Assembly (NCBI GenBank): GCA_019914995.1 | Contig: CM034128.1 | Location: forward strand, 808,501 to 872,500 | Length of the DNA: 64,000 nt | Direction of reading: 5' to 3' | Origin: Acanthochlamys bracteata | Lineage: Eukaryota > Streptophyta > Magnoliopsida > Pandanales > Velloziaceae | In this document: piece after piece, positions 28,201 to 40,116 of the stretch | How positions within the stretch are numbered: position 1 is the first letter of the stretch | Layout of the letters: each line of letters opens with the position of its first letter | Position numbers and translations under genes: made by a program | The notes under the pieces: model-generated | Told to the model about the DNA's origin: nothing | Database searches by the model: none | The model's input: only the letters and a program-made list of their open reading frames with translations

Positions 28201-29514
28201 CTTCACTAGGAGTTTGTTACTGAATAGTCATTTAGAAGGGTTGTGACAATGCCCCTCCAGCTCAAGTGGAATTAATCATCCAATGTATATATTCTCTGTG
28301 CTTACTTATGGGCGCATCAATACATGAAAAAAGACACTGGCGCGAACATCTGCGTGCATTTTCACAAGATACATAGCTACATATACATATGGACAAGCAT
28401 GCGTGACTTCCACTAGTAAGTACATGCTAAAACACCACAACATCTAATGTAATTTTCAACATCTAAACAAACAGTTCCATTAAGAAAATTATTCATTTAG
28501 TAATTGAGTTGAAGGAGAAGTAAGAAATTACAAGAATTCCTTGAAGATCAATTGTTGAGTATGTCTTGACAATCTTTCCGCGCTCCCTTTTCTTATACCT
28601 ATACAGAATTCATAAGAGAGGCAAAAGGAAGTGAATCAGTCAAACGGTTCTTACGGTGCCAACATACATTATAAGCAACTGACCTCCCTTGTGGACGAGT
28701 ACTTTTCTCGACTGCGCTACTTTGTAATTTGTTTTCTCCAGCTTGTTCTTTTTCATGACTCTCTGTGGATTCTGTAGATAACAATAACATTTTATATATG
28801 ACAAAACATGGTCACTCGCCACAAGCTTTAAAAGAGTCAAACTGTCAGTCTGGTACCTTTAGCAATAGGTTCAGCTATTTGCTGCAACAAAAACAAATGA
28901 TAATTTTATTTAAAGATATTTGTTACAAGTTCTAAATTTGAAGGAATGCTGGAAAGGCGTCGAGAACATACCACTTTTAACTTTTTAAGAATGTTATCAA
29001 ATTGACTGGTATCAAATACCCAATTGTTCACCTTATCCAAGCCCACACCTATACACATCCACACAAGTATGGCATTATTCCCTCACGCTTTCTATCGAAA
29101 CAAACTGTGCCATTAAATCTAGCATACAAATATAAATGCCAATTGAGGGAGAAAAACACCTGCTGTATCCTGTTTATTCTTCACTGTGATATGTCCCTTG
29201 ATTCCTTGCTTGTCTTTTCCAAGCCCTTCCCCCTCTTCCCATCCCTATGACAATTACAAGATAAAAATTCCAAGTAAGTGGATGCAGCGCAACTTGAGAA
29301 GCAACAAACGTCACGCACATGAATAAACTAAAAATTTGTCTGCGGATCAATATTTGTGTTACTCTCCTCAATGTTCCAACAACAAAGAACACAATTTAGA
29401 AGCAACAGAGAGAGAGAGAGAGAGAGAGTAGAATACCATTTGCTTCATGAGACGGAAGGCGGCAGACTCACGGGCAACGCCGGAGTAGCACGCCGGAGCC
29501 CCCGGCGAACCCAT
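25250..29514 (-). CDS. PINX1: PINX1-like G-patch protein
   Basis: Homologue of PIN2/TERF1-interacting telomerase inhibitor 1, a nucleolar G-patch protein that activates an RNA helicase in rRNA processing and, in animals, binds telomerase. Eleven in-phase exons: 29437-29514, 29160-29244, 28972-29048, 28857-28881, 28684-28771, 28532-28598, 27619-27712, 26831-27006, 25706-25924, 25519-25635, 25250-25309, giving 361 residues. The G-patch spans exons 1-3: [20 protein letters not shown], then [19 protein letters not shown] and DNWVF-like sequence (VNNWVF). The C-terminal half is Lys-rich and ends KKVRLIKV. Exon 4 is only 25 nt. The last three exons lie inside the duplicated core, so they are copied at 33112-33785. 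Confidence 0.9.
29407..29428. repeat. (AG)11 microsatellite in PINX1 intron 1
   Basis: Uninterrupted AG repeat of 22 bp a few bases from the exon 1 donor; likely to vary in length. Confidence 0.9.
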
Positions 29515-30838
29515 CTAGGGTTTGGAATCTAACTCTAAAAAATAAACCTCGCCGCCGACCGCCGTCGTGTCTTTGATAAACACAAGAAAGAGGTGGAGAG
29601 AAAGAAAGCAACTAATAAAAACCTGCGAGATGCAAATATGAACGCGCACGGAAGCAAAATAAAAAATAAAAAAGAAATTTCATTGATCAAATCATACGCC
29701 AGGCGTACGATGGGAACGTTTTAATCACCGTTGGATTGATTCTACTTCTAGCAGATCAGCTGAGTTCGGTCCGCTTGGGTTACACAGCGGCTGTGTGACT
29801 GCTTTTTATTATAATTATATTTCTAATAAGTTTTTATTGTATTTTAAAAATGTCTTTATTATTTAAAGTATTGATGAAATAAATATTATAAATTTTACAT
29901 ACATAAGTTTTTCAAATAGAAAAATAAATCTATTATTTGAAAGTTTTAAATAAATTTTTTAACATGTTTTATTTTAAGAAATTTTAAACGATACTCTATT
30001 TGGCTGAGCTATGAATCAAATTTAAGAGCTTGTTTAGTAGTGCTTTTTTTATTATAATTTTTATTTTATGTTTCTTGAAAATTTATAATATTTTATAAAA
30101 TTTTAAAAATTTTAAGATTATAGAAAAATTTGACTCATGAGATTATTATTTATTTTTTTAATAAAAAAGTGAAGTTTGTTTTCTAAAAATTTAAAAAATA
30201 TTTATCATTTTAGAAAAACTCTTTTTAAAAAATTATTAGCAAATATTTTTCTAAGTCTTGTACTCGGTGAAAAAATATTTTCAGATCAACTTATTTAATA
30301 ATCAAATTTTATTTATTTAATTTTAACCTAATTTATATATTTATATGAATTAAATGTTTCAATTTGAATTCTAATTAAATAGATTAATTTTAAATTAATT
30401 TTTCAGATCAGTTCATATATTATTACTCGTATAAAAAATAAGTACTCAATTAAATAGCAGTTGGTCGAGTGAATTGATAGAAAGGATTTATAGACTTCGA
30501 TACAGTTGACGATCTTTTACGTGAGACAGCCACACTTGTGCAGGGATCCCAGTTTTCATGAAATCCTTAACTTAAACTTGTCAAGCATTCTGGCAACCCA
30601 GATGAAACCCAGGAATTGCTCCAACTTCGAACAACGTTTAAGAGTTGAGACTTTGGCAAGGATACGTAACTGGAGACATCAACCTACTGATAACATGTAA
30701 GACAAGTAAAGGATCAATCAGGGAGTCCTAAAACTTTTGGTACTACATACAGAAATGCTTGCTTAAATACAATAACACTGGCACTCGCAGTAAAAAACTT
30801 TCATAAATAGAAATTGATTCTTATGTAGGTAGCTAAGC
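29515..30838. other. Intergenic: PINX1 promoter, AT-rich block, copied REVEILLE 3' flank
   Basis: The PINX1 promoter lies at the left, followed by about 650 bp of AT-rich DNA (29810-30470) with MITE-like composition. From about 29650 to the end the sequence is homologous, with clear divergence, to about 34000-35060. No gene is supported. Confidence 0.55.
30507..30838 (-). repeat. Orphan copy of the REVEILLE gene 3' flank
   Basis: Collinear with about 34690-35060, which lies just downstream of the REVEILLE 6-like gene. Shared words include GGCAACCCAGATGA, CATACGTAACTGGAGAC-like sequence and GGGAGTCCTAAAACTTTTGG. Substitutions and small indels separate the copies. It marks the end of the first duplication unit, directly next to copy B at 30839. 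Confidence 0.75.
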
Positions 30839-31146
30839 TGTATGTAAAACAACACGAGAGCTTTTTCTATGGGCTTGAACTTCTGTTTGGGCTTTCTCTA
30901 TGGGCTGATCTTGGACTTTACCTATAAGACTTACGTAACGGCCCGTGCGAGTAATCTAAAAGAAAGAGACAGCCGGGCGGAGCTGAGAAGCGGACGAACT
31001 ACTTCGTAAATCAGTTATTACAAAAACTAACAACAACTAAATTTAATCACTGGAACGAACTAAGTTCGGTTAAGAAATTTCAAAATAGAGGTAATATGAA
31101 CGCCGTTGCATGGGTACCTTCAATTTATAACCAACTCCGGGCTAGT

Positions 31147-31154
31147 TATAAATA
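31147..31154 (+). promoter_or_regulatory. TATA box of PPO copy 2
   Basis: TATAAATA, 75 bp upstream of the copy 2 ATG, in sequence identical to copy 1. Confidence 0.7.
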
Positions 31155-31228
31155 CGGAACCTGTGAAAACATATTCCTGCACTGCACTGCATAGCTGAGA
31201 AGTATCTAAAACAAACAAACATTCAGCT

Positions 31229-32773
31229 ATGGCATTTCAACCTTCTTCAGGCATTCTCATTCTTATCGCCGTCTTGTTCTTGGCTTTCGACTCGCAGACA
31301 TTTGCGAAACCGCTGCAAGGTCCTGACTTATCTCGGTGCTCTAACGTCAGCGAGTGCTGTATTCCTCCGTCGGATGAAATTGTGGACTTCAAGCCTCCTC
31401 CGACTCAGAACCACGTATGCATGCGTCGCGCTGCCCATTTGGTCGACGAGGAATATAAGAGGAAGTTCGATAACGCTACGAAACTAATGAGGCAACTTCC
31501 TAAGGAACATCCCTGGAACTGGGAGCGACAGGCAGCCCTACATTGCGCCTATTGCGACTTCAAGCTTGACCAAGTAGGACATCCTGGAACAAAATTTGTC
31601 GTCCATGGGTCCTGGTTATTTTTCCCGTTCCATCGCGCGTATCTTTACTTCCACGAACGCATCCTCGGCAAGCTTATCGGAGACGAAACGTTCAGGCTAC
31701 CTTTTTGGAATTGGGACTCGCCCGACGGCATGGAACTGCCGTCTCTTTATATGGACCCGGAGTCTGCACTCTACGACAACACTCGCTGGCCTGAGCAGAA
31801 ACCACTGAACCTCTTGAATTTCAAACCCAACGTAACATCCCCCCAGGAGCATATCAAGATGAATCTTGGGTCTTTGTACCGAGTGATAGTTACCGGAGGT
31901 ACCCCCGAGCAAATATTCATGGGAGGACCTTTTCGTGACGGAGACGACCTAGAACAATCTGTCGAAGGCACTCTGGAGAGGTACCAACACGCCACAGTGC
32001 ATCGTACCGTCGGAGATAATATGGGAGATATACTTAAGGCCGGACTAGACCCCTTATTTTATGCCCACCATGCCAATGTCGATCGTCTGTGGGAAATGTG
32101 GAGGCATCTCCCCGGACGACAAGACTTCTCCGACCCTGATTGGCTAGACTCTGCTTTCTTCTTCTGGGACGAGAACTTGCAACTCGTCCGAATCAAAGTG
32201 CGGGATGTTCTCGACACCAAGCAACTCGGCTACGTCTACGAAGACGTTCCGGCGCTTTGGCTTGATGCAAAAACCATTTTTCGTAGGATGACGACCCCCG
32301 CGTTTGAAGTACAGGCGTCTGTGTCCACGCCGGACATGTTTCCCCTTGTCCTAAGCAGCTCCCCTTTAAGAATTCCACTAAAGAGGAACGCCGATTTGTT
32401 CAACTTCTTTCTTCACGAACCGGCCGAAGATGAGGTGATCGTTATTAGAGGAATCAAATACGATCCTACGCAACGGGTGGCGTTTGATGTTTATGTCTCC
32501 GTACCTTCGGCAACACCGACGAGAAACACCCTTGATTTATCCGACACGACAAGAACTCTTCCGATGGCATGGGCAGGAGGCTTCGCGAATTTCGCCAGCA
32601 GCGCAGCAAGTCACCAGCAAATCTCCCAGGAACTCATTATAGAGCTGCCCAATTTGCTAGCCAGCATCGGCGCCGAGAAGAAAAACTTGATCGTTATCAC
32701 CATTGTTCCACAAATGATGACTACTAAAGTCGACATAGAGAGTATAGAGATCACCAATTTGTCTAAGCTCTGA
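31229..32773 (+). CDS. PPO: Polyphenol oxidase, copy 2, secretory type
   Basis: The translated protein is identical to PPO copy 1 over all 514 residues, with the same six copper-binding histidines, signal peptide and C-terminal region. The TATA box and leader are also the same, so both copies should be expressed alike unless more distant sequence differs. Upstream of copy 2 lies the copied REVEILLE 3' flank instead of the trihelix gene. Coding-sequence identity at this level implies a very recent event, recent gene conversion, or an assembly duplicate. Confidence 0.95.
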   Translation: MAFQPSSGILILIAVLFLAFDSQTFAKPLQGPDLSRCSNVSECCIPPSDEIVDFKPPPTQNHVCMRRAAHLVDEEYKRKFDNATKLMRQLPKEHPWNWERQAALHCAYCDFKLDQVGHPGTKFVVHGSWLFFPFHRAYLYFHERILGKLIGDETFRLPFWNWDSPDGMELPSLYMDPESALYDNTRWPEQKPLNLLNFKPNVTSPQEHIKMNLGSLYRVIVTGGTPEQIFMGGPFRDGDDLEQSVEGTLERYQHATVHRTVGDNMGDILKAGLDPLFYAHHANVDRLWEMWRHLPGRQDFSDPDWLDSAFFFWDENLQLVRIKVRDVLDTKQLGYVYEDVPALWLDAKTIFRRMTTPAFEVQASVSTPDMFPLVLSSSPLRIPLKRNADLFNFFLHEPAEDEVIVIRGIKYDPTQRVAFDVYVSVPSATPTRNTLDLSDTTRTLPMAWAGGFANFASSAASHQQISQELIIELPNLLASIGAEKKNLIVITIVPQMMTTKVDIESIEITNLSKL

Positions 32774-33111
32774 TCGTACAAATGCATTATGTAACTAGCA
32801 CTAACATAACAACAATTTTATCATCAGCCATCCAAAATGTAAATGACCACAATTTCATGTATCAACACAAACAATGTTATACAAACGCCATGAACGCATG
32901 AAGTTTATCCAAAAAATGTTCCCGGTCTATAATTGATTACAAAAATTGCTTAGCCCTGGAAAAAATTCTAGGGCTCAAGTTCAGGTTACCCATTGAATCT
33001 CGTCTCTTGCAAGAAAAACATCCGTATTCCACCAATTTGAAAAGAGGTCCTCTCCTCTGAATACTTCAAAAAGCATGCGCAGAAGTACATCCCAGTGGAA
33101 ATAAAAAACAG
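32774..33111. other. Spacer downstream of PPO copy 2
   Basis: Copy of 24912-25249. Here it leads into a PINX1 fragment that has lost its promoter. Confidence 0.6.
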
Positions 33112-33785
33112 TTAGACTTTGATGAGCCTCACTTTCTTGCCTTCCACAATGAATCTTCTACTTCCCTCCAACTATAAGACAGAACCGCAGAGGTCATCAA
33201 TTGCTTGGGGAAATAAATAAAAACAAGTACACCAATCAAGATTCTAGCCAACTTGAAGTGAGTAATACAAATATATTACGTCAAAAATAAGAACTTTCCG
33301 AACCGCCCACAAATGAAAAGAAAGGAAAATAACTTTCTCAAACAGCTGTTTTCGAGAAACGAATGTAAAATGAGGATACCTTATTCTTTAAGAACGAAAG
33401 TCCCTCTTCCTTTGAAGAGAAGGTAGAAAATACAGAAGAGGAACTTGCTTCAACGAGTTCTTTAAGCTTCTTCAACCTCAATGATTGAGAAGGAGCCTTA
33501 AAAGAAAACACAAGACGTTATGAAATGCAATGAGTATTACCATACTAAGTCTAGTCTTTCACTAACCTGGAGAAGAAGTTGCTTGCACAACTTTTTCAGT
33601 TTCGGTCTGGAATCAACATTATCAAAATCTTCTGCGCATTTTAGTCTTTTCAAATCAGTAGAATCTGAAGCATACTCCTTGTCACTGTCATCAAAACATT
33701 TCTTTTTTCCTTCCCAATAGCAACCTGCAACTTTCTTCGGTCGATCTTTAATTCCAAGACCCTGCTTCCCAGATGTTGCTTTATC
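33112..33785 (-). pseudogene. PINX1: PINX1 3' fragment (exons 9-11 only)
   Basis: Copies of the last three PINX1 exons at 33567-33785, 33380-33496 and 33112-33171, with splice sites and stop intact. Exons 1-8, including the whole G-patch, are absent. No promoter is evident, so it is a partial gene copy. The coding parts match the complete gene. Confidence 0.9.
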
Positions 33786-33993
33786 CTATAAAGATTAGCA
33801 TCACGTTATCGTTACAGATAAGGCACGATGAGGTGGAAAGCAATACAAAGATAGAGATATAGCAGCCAAAAAATGAAAAAGCTGAGAAAAGTTTAGCATA
33901 TAGCAATCATCTTACTGATTTATTGACAGGGTACGAAACCTACCCACAGCATGTGCGATACAATGTACTTGAGAGGCTAAACATTACCAGATA

Positions 33994-35382
33994 AAAAATT
34001 GTGACACGCATGCAACCAAAAGAACAAAGGAAGTCACTGATCAAGTCATACTCTAATCGTACTGTGCGAACGTTTTATTCACCGTTAGATTGATTCTTAC
34101 TTCTACAAGATCGGTGAGTTCGTTTCAGTACGAGTCCGCCTGGGTTACATACAGACATCTACATAGAAATTATTTATAAAATAAATTTTTTTTAAAATAA
34201 AATTTTTATTATTTTTTATTTTTTAAAAAATAATAAAAATATGTAACTAAAAAAATTTCATTATATAAAATTTTTTTACACTATCTAAATTTTTAAATAA
34301 ATTTATTAAATACTTATAAAATATGTATTGAAAAATATAAAATAAAAAAAAATTAAAAAACTAATTTTGGTATGCACTACCAAAAGCAAAAATCATTTGT
34401 AGTAGGTGAAAATCTCAACAGTTGTCGAATGAAATCTCTGCTTATGAAAACGTTTGACTAAACTTTTCAAAAAATTAATTTTTTAAAATTTAAAATTATA
34501 CTTTTTAAATATAGTTTTTAATAAACATTTAATAATTTTATTTAAAAATTAAAAAATTTTATGTAATGAAATATTATTTATTTCTATTACTTTTTAAATT
34601 AAAAACAATAAAACTTACTTTTTAAAATAAATAAAAATATTCTTTATTATAAAAAGATTCTATTTCAAAACACTCCCGCTCACGATCTTTTTACGTGACG
34701 GCTATGTAAAATGTGAAAACCACCTGCAGTTTACATAGCCAAACCTGTGCAGGCATCCCAGTTTCTTGTAAATCCAATCCCACAGTTTTCAAGAATTTGG
34801 CAACCCAGATGAGACCAACGAATTGCTCCGACTTCAGACAATGTTTAAGGCTTTACATGCTAAAGGTAAGCATACGTAACTGGAGACGTTATGCTGCGAT
34901 TACAATAGACATCATCCTACTGATAACATAGAAGACAACTAAAAGATCCATCAGGGAGTCCTAAAACTTTTGGTACTACATACAGAAATGCTTGCTTAAA
35001 TACAAGAACACTGGCACTCAAAAGAAATATACACTCGAAACTTTCATACATGAAAATGCGTAATTTGCAATATGTACAGACAATTTCCATGACCATACTA
35101 CATCAAACTAGACGGCTTAAATTACTTTGGTACCAATAGTTTGTGTTTCTGATAAAAAAACTGCTGCATCAACAATGTCAAATCTCCTCGTCAACAGCTA
35201 CCCAGCAAATTTATGATGCATCGGAAAGAGTTGCAAGGCCAAGGATTCATATTTGGGCATATTTATAGTACATATAGAAAATTAACATTTATTCACCTTT
35301 CACCCTGAGAAAAAATGAGGAGCTCGTAAGGTAAGACCAGAAGAAAATCATGTAGAATCAGCCAGGCTATGAAGTATGCAAC
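33994..35382. other. Diverged second copy of the PINX1-REVEILLE spacer
   Basis: Homologous to about 29650-30838 at both ends, with differing AT-rich filler (34160-34680). The filler resembles short AT-rich elements: 34150-34390 shares long AT words with 63800-64000. The part from about 34690 is the 3' flank of the REVEILLE gene. No ORF is supported. Confidence 0.6.
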
Positions 35383-38300
35383 TTACATGAAAGGAGAATT
35401 CAAAGCTTGGTTCACGTGGATCAAATTCGCTGCACCACCACACTTGACATCTTCAGCACCACCATCATATGATGACAGCAACCTCCGCTGCAAATAACAA
35501 ACGCAGTCGATATCCATGTGTCCACTTATAAAAAGACTTTTAACATCTAGCGCAGCATTGAAGAAAAAGAGCGAGCTACCAAAACACTAAACTAAGAGAA
35601 TGCACACCAAGTTGTTGGTTGAAAGTTATTGTTAATCAGGTTTGACTTTGTTTTTATTTTCATATTTTTGACAGCTAAAGGTAGGAAGATGAGTGAAGTG
35701 ATGCGGCTAAGAAGCCTGAAAGAAACCCTTTCAAAAGTAGGAGCAAATGTTGCAACCAACCAATACAATAGTCCACATTTCTCATTAGGAATTTGGTCAC
35801 AGATCATGCTACAATCAGCACCTGCTTAGCCGTCCAACCAAGAGATCTAACTTCAGATGCTGTTAACAAATGCTTAATTTACCATTTACAGTACTGGACT
35901 GTTATTTAGGTTCATCCTGCTGCATAAATTTCACTCTGCTAATTTTCCTATTCCACTGCACAAAAGTATAATTCGTAGTTAAACTACAAGATTCCCTGTT
36001 GGCTTGCAATCAACAGCAAAGTAAGACGTGTAATCAAACCCGCATGTTATGATAATCCCATTCACATATACATTAAAAAAATGAAGAAAGAGATGACAGG
36101 AATAACATAATAATACAAATTATTAAATAAAGTGTATGCACAACATATGTTCTTTGTCTCTAGAAAACATGCTGCTAGAAAAACAAAGAGCTCAGGGTAT
36201 GGGGAGAGACAGCACCAGGGGCTATAGAAGGAACAGGGCGGATACAAAGCTTGCTATCCTTACTTGAATTTGGAATGGGAGAAGTTGGAAAGGGGCCCGT
36301 GGGAGTATGAAAGGAACTTACTGCTGTAGTTGCCTGATAGACAACTTCACTCACCCAACCTTTTAAACAATAGGTTCCCTATGCTTTCCAGGAGGTGCAG
36401 AAGGCACTTGCCTCAAGGAACTACTACAAGATGCCTACAAGCATAGTTATTTCAACCAGAAGAAAAACTATATTCCGAAAACGGAGATAGCACAACAGAA
36501 CCAAGAGAGTAGAACATATTTAAGGATATGGAAGTATACGTGACTTGGATAAATATGTGGTTACCAGTTCAAAAAGCATCTAGAACAATGCAAGAGCTAA
36601 GTGAAGCAATCCGATTATACAAAGCAGAGATACACATCTACTAAAAAACAACTTATCAAGAACTTCATAGTCAGGCTGCATATGAAAGACATCTTATTAA
36701 TAACAGCACTGCCATAATTCCTAATATTAGGCGTCAAAATGAGTTGCCCATTGGCTTAAAAAACTGCCAAGAAAAGTTAAATCATCTATGAACAAAATTC
36801 TGAAATTTGTTAAATGCGACTTACATGGTCCTCGAAGTTTGGGCTGGTCAAATTTATGGAAAGGTTACGCATTAACAAAAGAGCCTGCAGGACAGTAAAG
36901 AAATTGGTCATGAAATGGAGGACTAAGTTTTCTGGACTGCAAAATTAGAGAAGAGCAATAAAAACATGCTGTAATAAGTCTATGAACTGGATGTTCTTGG
37001 GGATCCAGTACCTACTGTCCACTATAATAAAGAACAACATATTTGATACATGGCTATTACACAAATTAAGTTATGAACTGGCTGTTCTTGGGGATCCATC
37101 ACCCACAGTCCACTATAGACGAAACAGTCTATGAACCATAGAAAAAAAAAAAAAACCTTATAACAGCTGAATATTATATTCATGACGAGATGAAGTACCA
37201 GAGGTACTGATCCCATTATTTGCTCAGGCAATTATTATTATTTTTTTGCGATGACCAAAAAGAGGCACACACTAGAAGCACGCCATTGCCAACCCAAAAA
37301 CATAACAACATAAAAGACCTACCCACTAACTGAAGGAATACCAAGATTTTTGGCCCCATTGGCATGTCTTATGTTAGACACTAAAGAACCTATAGCAGAC
37401 TAACATAAAACAAGGTATTGAAAATGACTCACTGTTTCAACATCTATGGGATCCATCTCCTTCAACTTCTGCAAGTGCCCGGTCGTGCTAGGGTCAAAGA
37501 CGCTGCCTATAAAGCTGTACACTTGAGCAAAGTCTGGCATAACTGCAGGGAAACCGAACAATAGAGAGTGTTTTGCTTAACATTAGAGCAAGGAATATAA
37601 GAAGGTATAATTACCAAACAAACAACAAAATGAGATCTTTTAACATGAACTAGGAAAGTGCATAAAGCTATGCCGTATACGTAAATAATGAATTTCATGG
37701 ACACTTGCTAGCTGTAAGGCTCAACTAGGTGCAAATGAAGAATGCTCTTTGAAGCTTACAGAACATATATCAATACCTTGGAGGGATGGAACATGGCTGC
37801 CTTGATCAGCTGTTTCACATGTAGGCCACGTTCTAGGCGAACTTTCGCTGCTGCTTACACAATTATTAACAACTACACCTCCTGACTGCCCTGCCTCTTC
37901 TGTCAAGATATATTTCAAATGTCAGGCACTCAAGAAGAAAAAGAGCATTTAAAAAAACAATCAAAATCCTAAAAGTAATTTAAGATTCTCCAACCTTTTG
38001 TTACATGTGAACCAGCAACATGTGGCACAGAATTATGAGGACAGGAAGACATTGTCACGCTTGCATTTGAATTCCGAAGTATAGAAGATGAGTCTGCCCT
38101 CAATGTGCAGCCAGGTTCCAGTCGACAGGAAGAAGACTGAACTGGTGCAGTGGCTTGAGATAACAACGAGGCTGCCAGCTTTTAGCATTAGAGAATATTG
38201 ACGAGGGCAAAAAGTTCTATGAAAAGTATGATCCTCACCACTTTTTGAGGCCTTCTGGGGATATGGATGAGCAGCTTTTCGCTTAGGCCGGGGAGGCGGT

Positions 38301-40116
38301 ACATGTTCACTTGTACCATTTTTCTGGACCTTGAGAAAATACTTCTGTGCATGACTCCTTATCTGAAGAAAGATTACACTTTGAGATAATTAATAATTCA
38401 ATATCATAGCAATAACAAAAGTACACTAGGAATTGGCATGCAATAAGCTTAACCGCTTAGAAATCTACATATTCTGCTCTCAATCCAAATTTCAAGACAT
38501 TAAAAAAATGATCATTCAGTAAAGCAAAAAGTGAAGATCTAGCTCGGTGGGGACTAAGGTAAGTATAATGTTGACAAAACAATATGATTATGAGAATTAG
38601 AAGGCTCAAAGACTCCAACAATAGTCCCAAACGCAGAACTACTATCAAACATCTTGATCTTGCCAGGACTGCTTGTAGCAGCATTTGCATGCATATAGCA
38701 CATGTTACATCAGATGATACCATAAAAGCAGCCAGCAACATTAACCATGTCTTCCATCGCAAATCAGATACAATGAAACAAACTTGGGAAAAGAAAGACC
38801 AAATCCATAGTCTTAAAATTTTAAATTGCTTCATTTAGAAATTGTTCTATGTAAACAGAAGAACTCATTATTAGGAACTTACTATAAGATTGACTTCATA
38901 AGATGAAACCAATCTAGGTCGTATTTAACTTAAATTGCCATCGAAGACATAAAGCAGAGATAACTACCTGAATTACTGTTTTTGAACCAACAAATGCTTC
39001 AATCTTCTTCCAATCACGATCAAAGCTGCAATACATAAAAGAAAAAAACAACGAATTTAAGAATTCCTTCAATGCCAATGTGTTGTCAAGGTGAACACAA
39101 GCAATCAATTGGAAACACAGTTATCTGTGCCTAAGGGGAAATACTTTAAGGTTGCTTAACTAACACACATGAACCGCAATCTCAAGAATTCTACAATCCT
39201 ACAAGAATATAAATTTTGCTACTATCCCGAACAACTAAGCTTTCAAATTTCAGCGACATTCTCATTTGCTCCTCATCTTCTCATGAAAAGTAACAAAAAT
39301 TCCAACTTGTTTTAGTTTTTGATCGGGTTGTTATGCTCAAAATCAGATTACCAAAATGTCGCTTTTGGATGACAACAAAATAACAACAGCGAACACAACA
39401 CTTCTAACAAAAAAGAGAGCAGTAGGTCTTAAAAAATTTTAATTATATTTAGACACATACTAGCAGAGTATGAATGTAGGACGCATGGGTTTACCAACGG
39501 AAAGACGCAAAATTTAGTACACTCTGTTTCTCCATTTCGTTTGATCAGAAGATGAGCATAAACTGAACTGAGTAAAAAACTAAGGCAAAGGTAACAGAAT
39601 TCAAACAAATTAGGAAAACTCACAGCAGTACCAACTCATCAATAGACATAAAAGCAACGCAAATCAATCAAATATCCAAAAGATTCACTTTCCAAAACCT
39701 CCTAAGATTTCATCTTCTTCCCTAATTAGAAATCAAAGTCATCAAGAAGAGAAAAAAAAACGAACCAATTAAGAATAACCACAGAATAGAATTAACTAAA
39801 ACAACAAAAGAACTCACAGCTGCAGCGCCTCGAGGAACTTATCATGCTCTTGTTCGGTCCAGCTCTCTCTCGATTTCGTAATCGTGTAGGGCTTCCTGAT
39901 CTTCTTATTCGGGTCTTCCCCTACACCATCGACTCCCACTGCCGCTGCTCCCACCGTCGTCGCCACAGCTGTCGTTGCGGGCCCCGCTATCTGCTGCTGC
40001 TGTTGTCTTTGCTGCTCCGATACCGCAGATGAACTATAACAAGCAGCCGCCGGTGCTACTGTAGTCGTTCCTCCACCACCAGTACTCGCTTCCCCCGTTG
40101 AATTCAATGATACCAT
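35383..40116 (-). CDS. RVE6: REVEILLE 6-like single-MYB (SHAQKYF) transcription factor
   Basis: Clock-associated MYB-like activator of the RVE4/6/8 and RVE3/5 clade, which binds evening elements with LNK coactivators. Eight exons in phase: 39818-40116, 38968-39025, 38239-38362, 37995-38171, 37777-37899, 37433-37542, 36825-36884, 35383-35487, giving 351 residues. The MYB repeat starts [19 protein letters not shown] (about residues 82-100) and runs through [19 protein letters not shown] to [13 protein letters not shown]. The Pro-rich [14 protein letters not shown] and the C-terminal LCL region ([15 protein letters not shown] to [14 protein letters not shown]) identify the clade. The N-terminus has poly-Gly and poly-Gln runs. 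The exact paralogue (RVE6, RVE5 or RVE3) needs a tree; the neighbourhood matches Arabidopsis RVE5. Confidence 0.92.

Larger units (their letters stand above)
30839..33993 (+). repeat. Duplicated core, copy B (PPO plus PINX1 3' fragment)
   Basis: Second copy of 22977-26132 in the same orientation. It ends inside the PINX1 intron upstream of exon 9, and sequence homologous to the PINX1 5' flank (about 29650 on) follows directly. The counterpart of about 26133-29650 is therefore missing here. Confidence 0.95.

Noticed and set aside
22977-33993. Transposon-mediated movement of the PPO core
   Set aside because: No terminal inverted repeats, LTRs or target-site duplications at the core ends. The copies are in tandem orientation and the junction fits unequal recombination.
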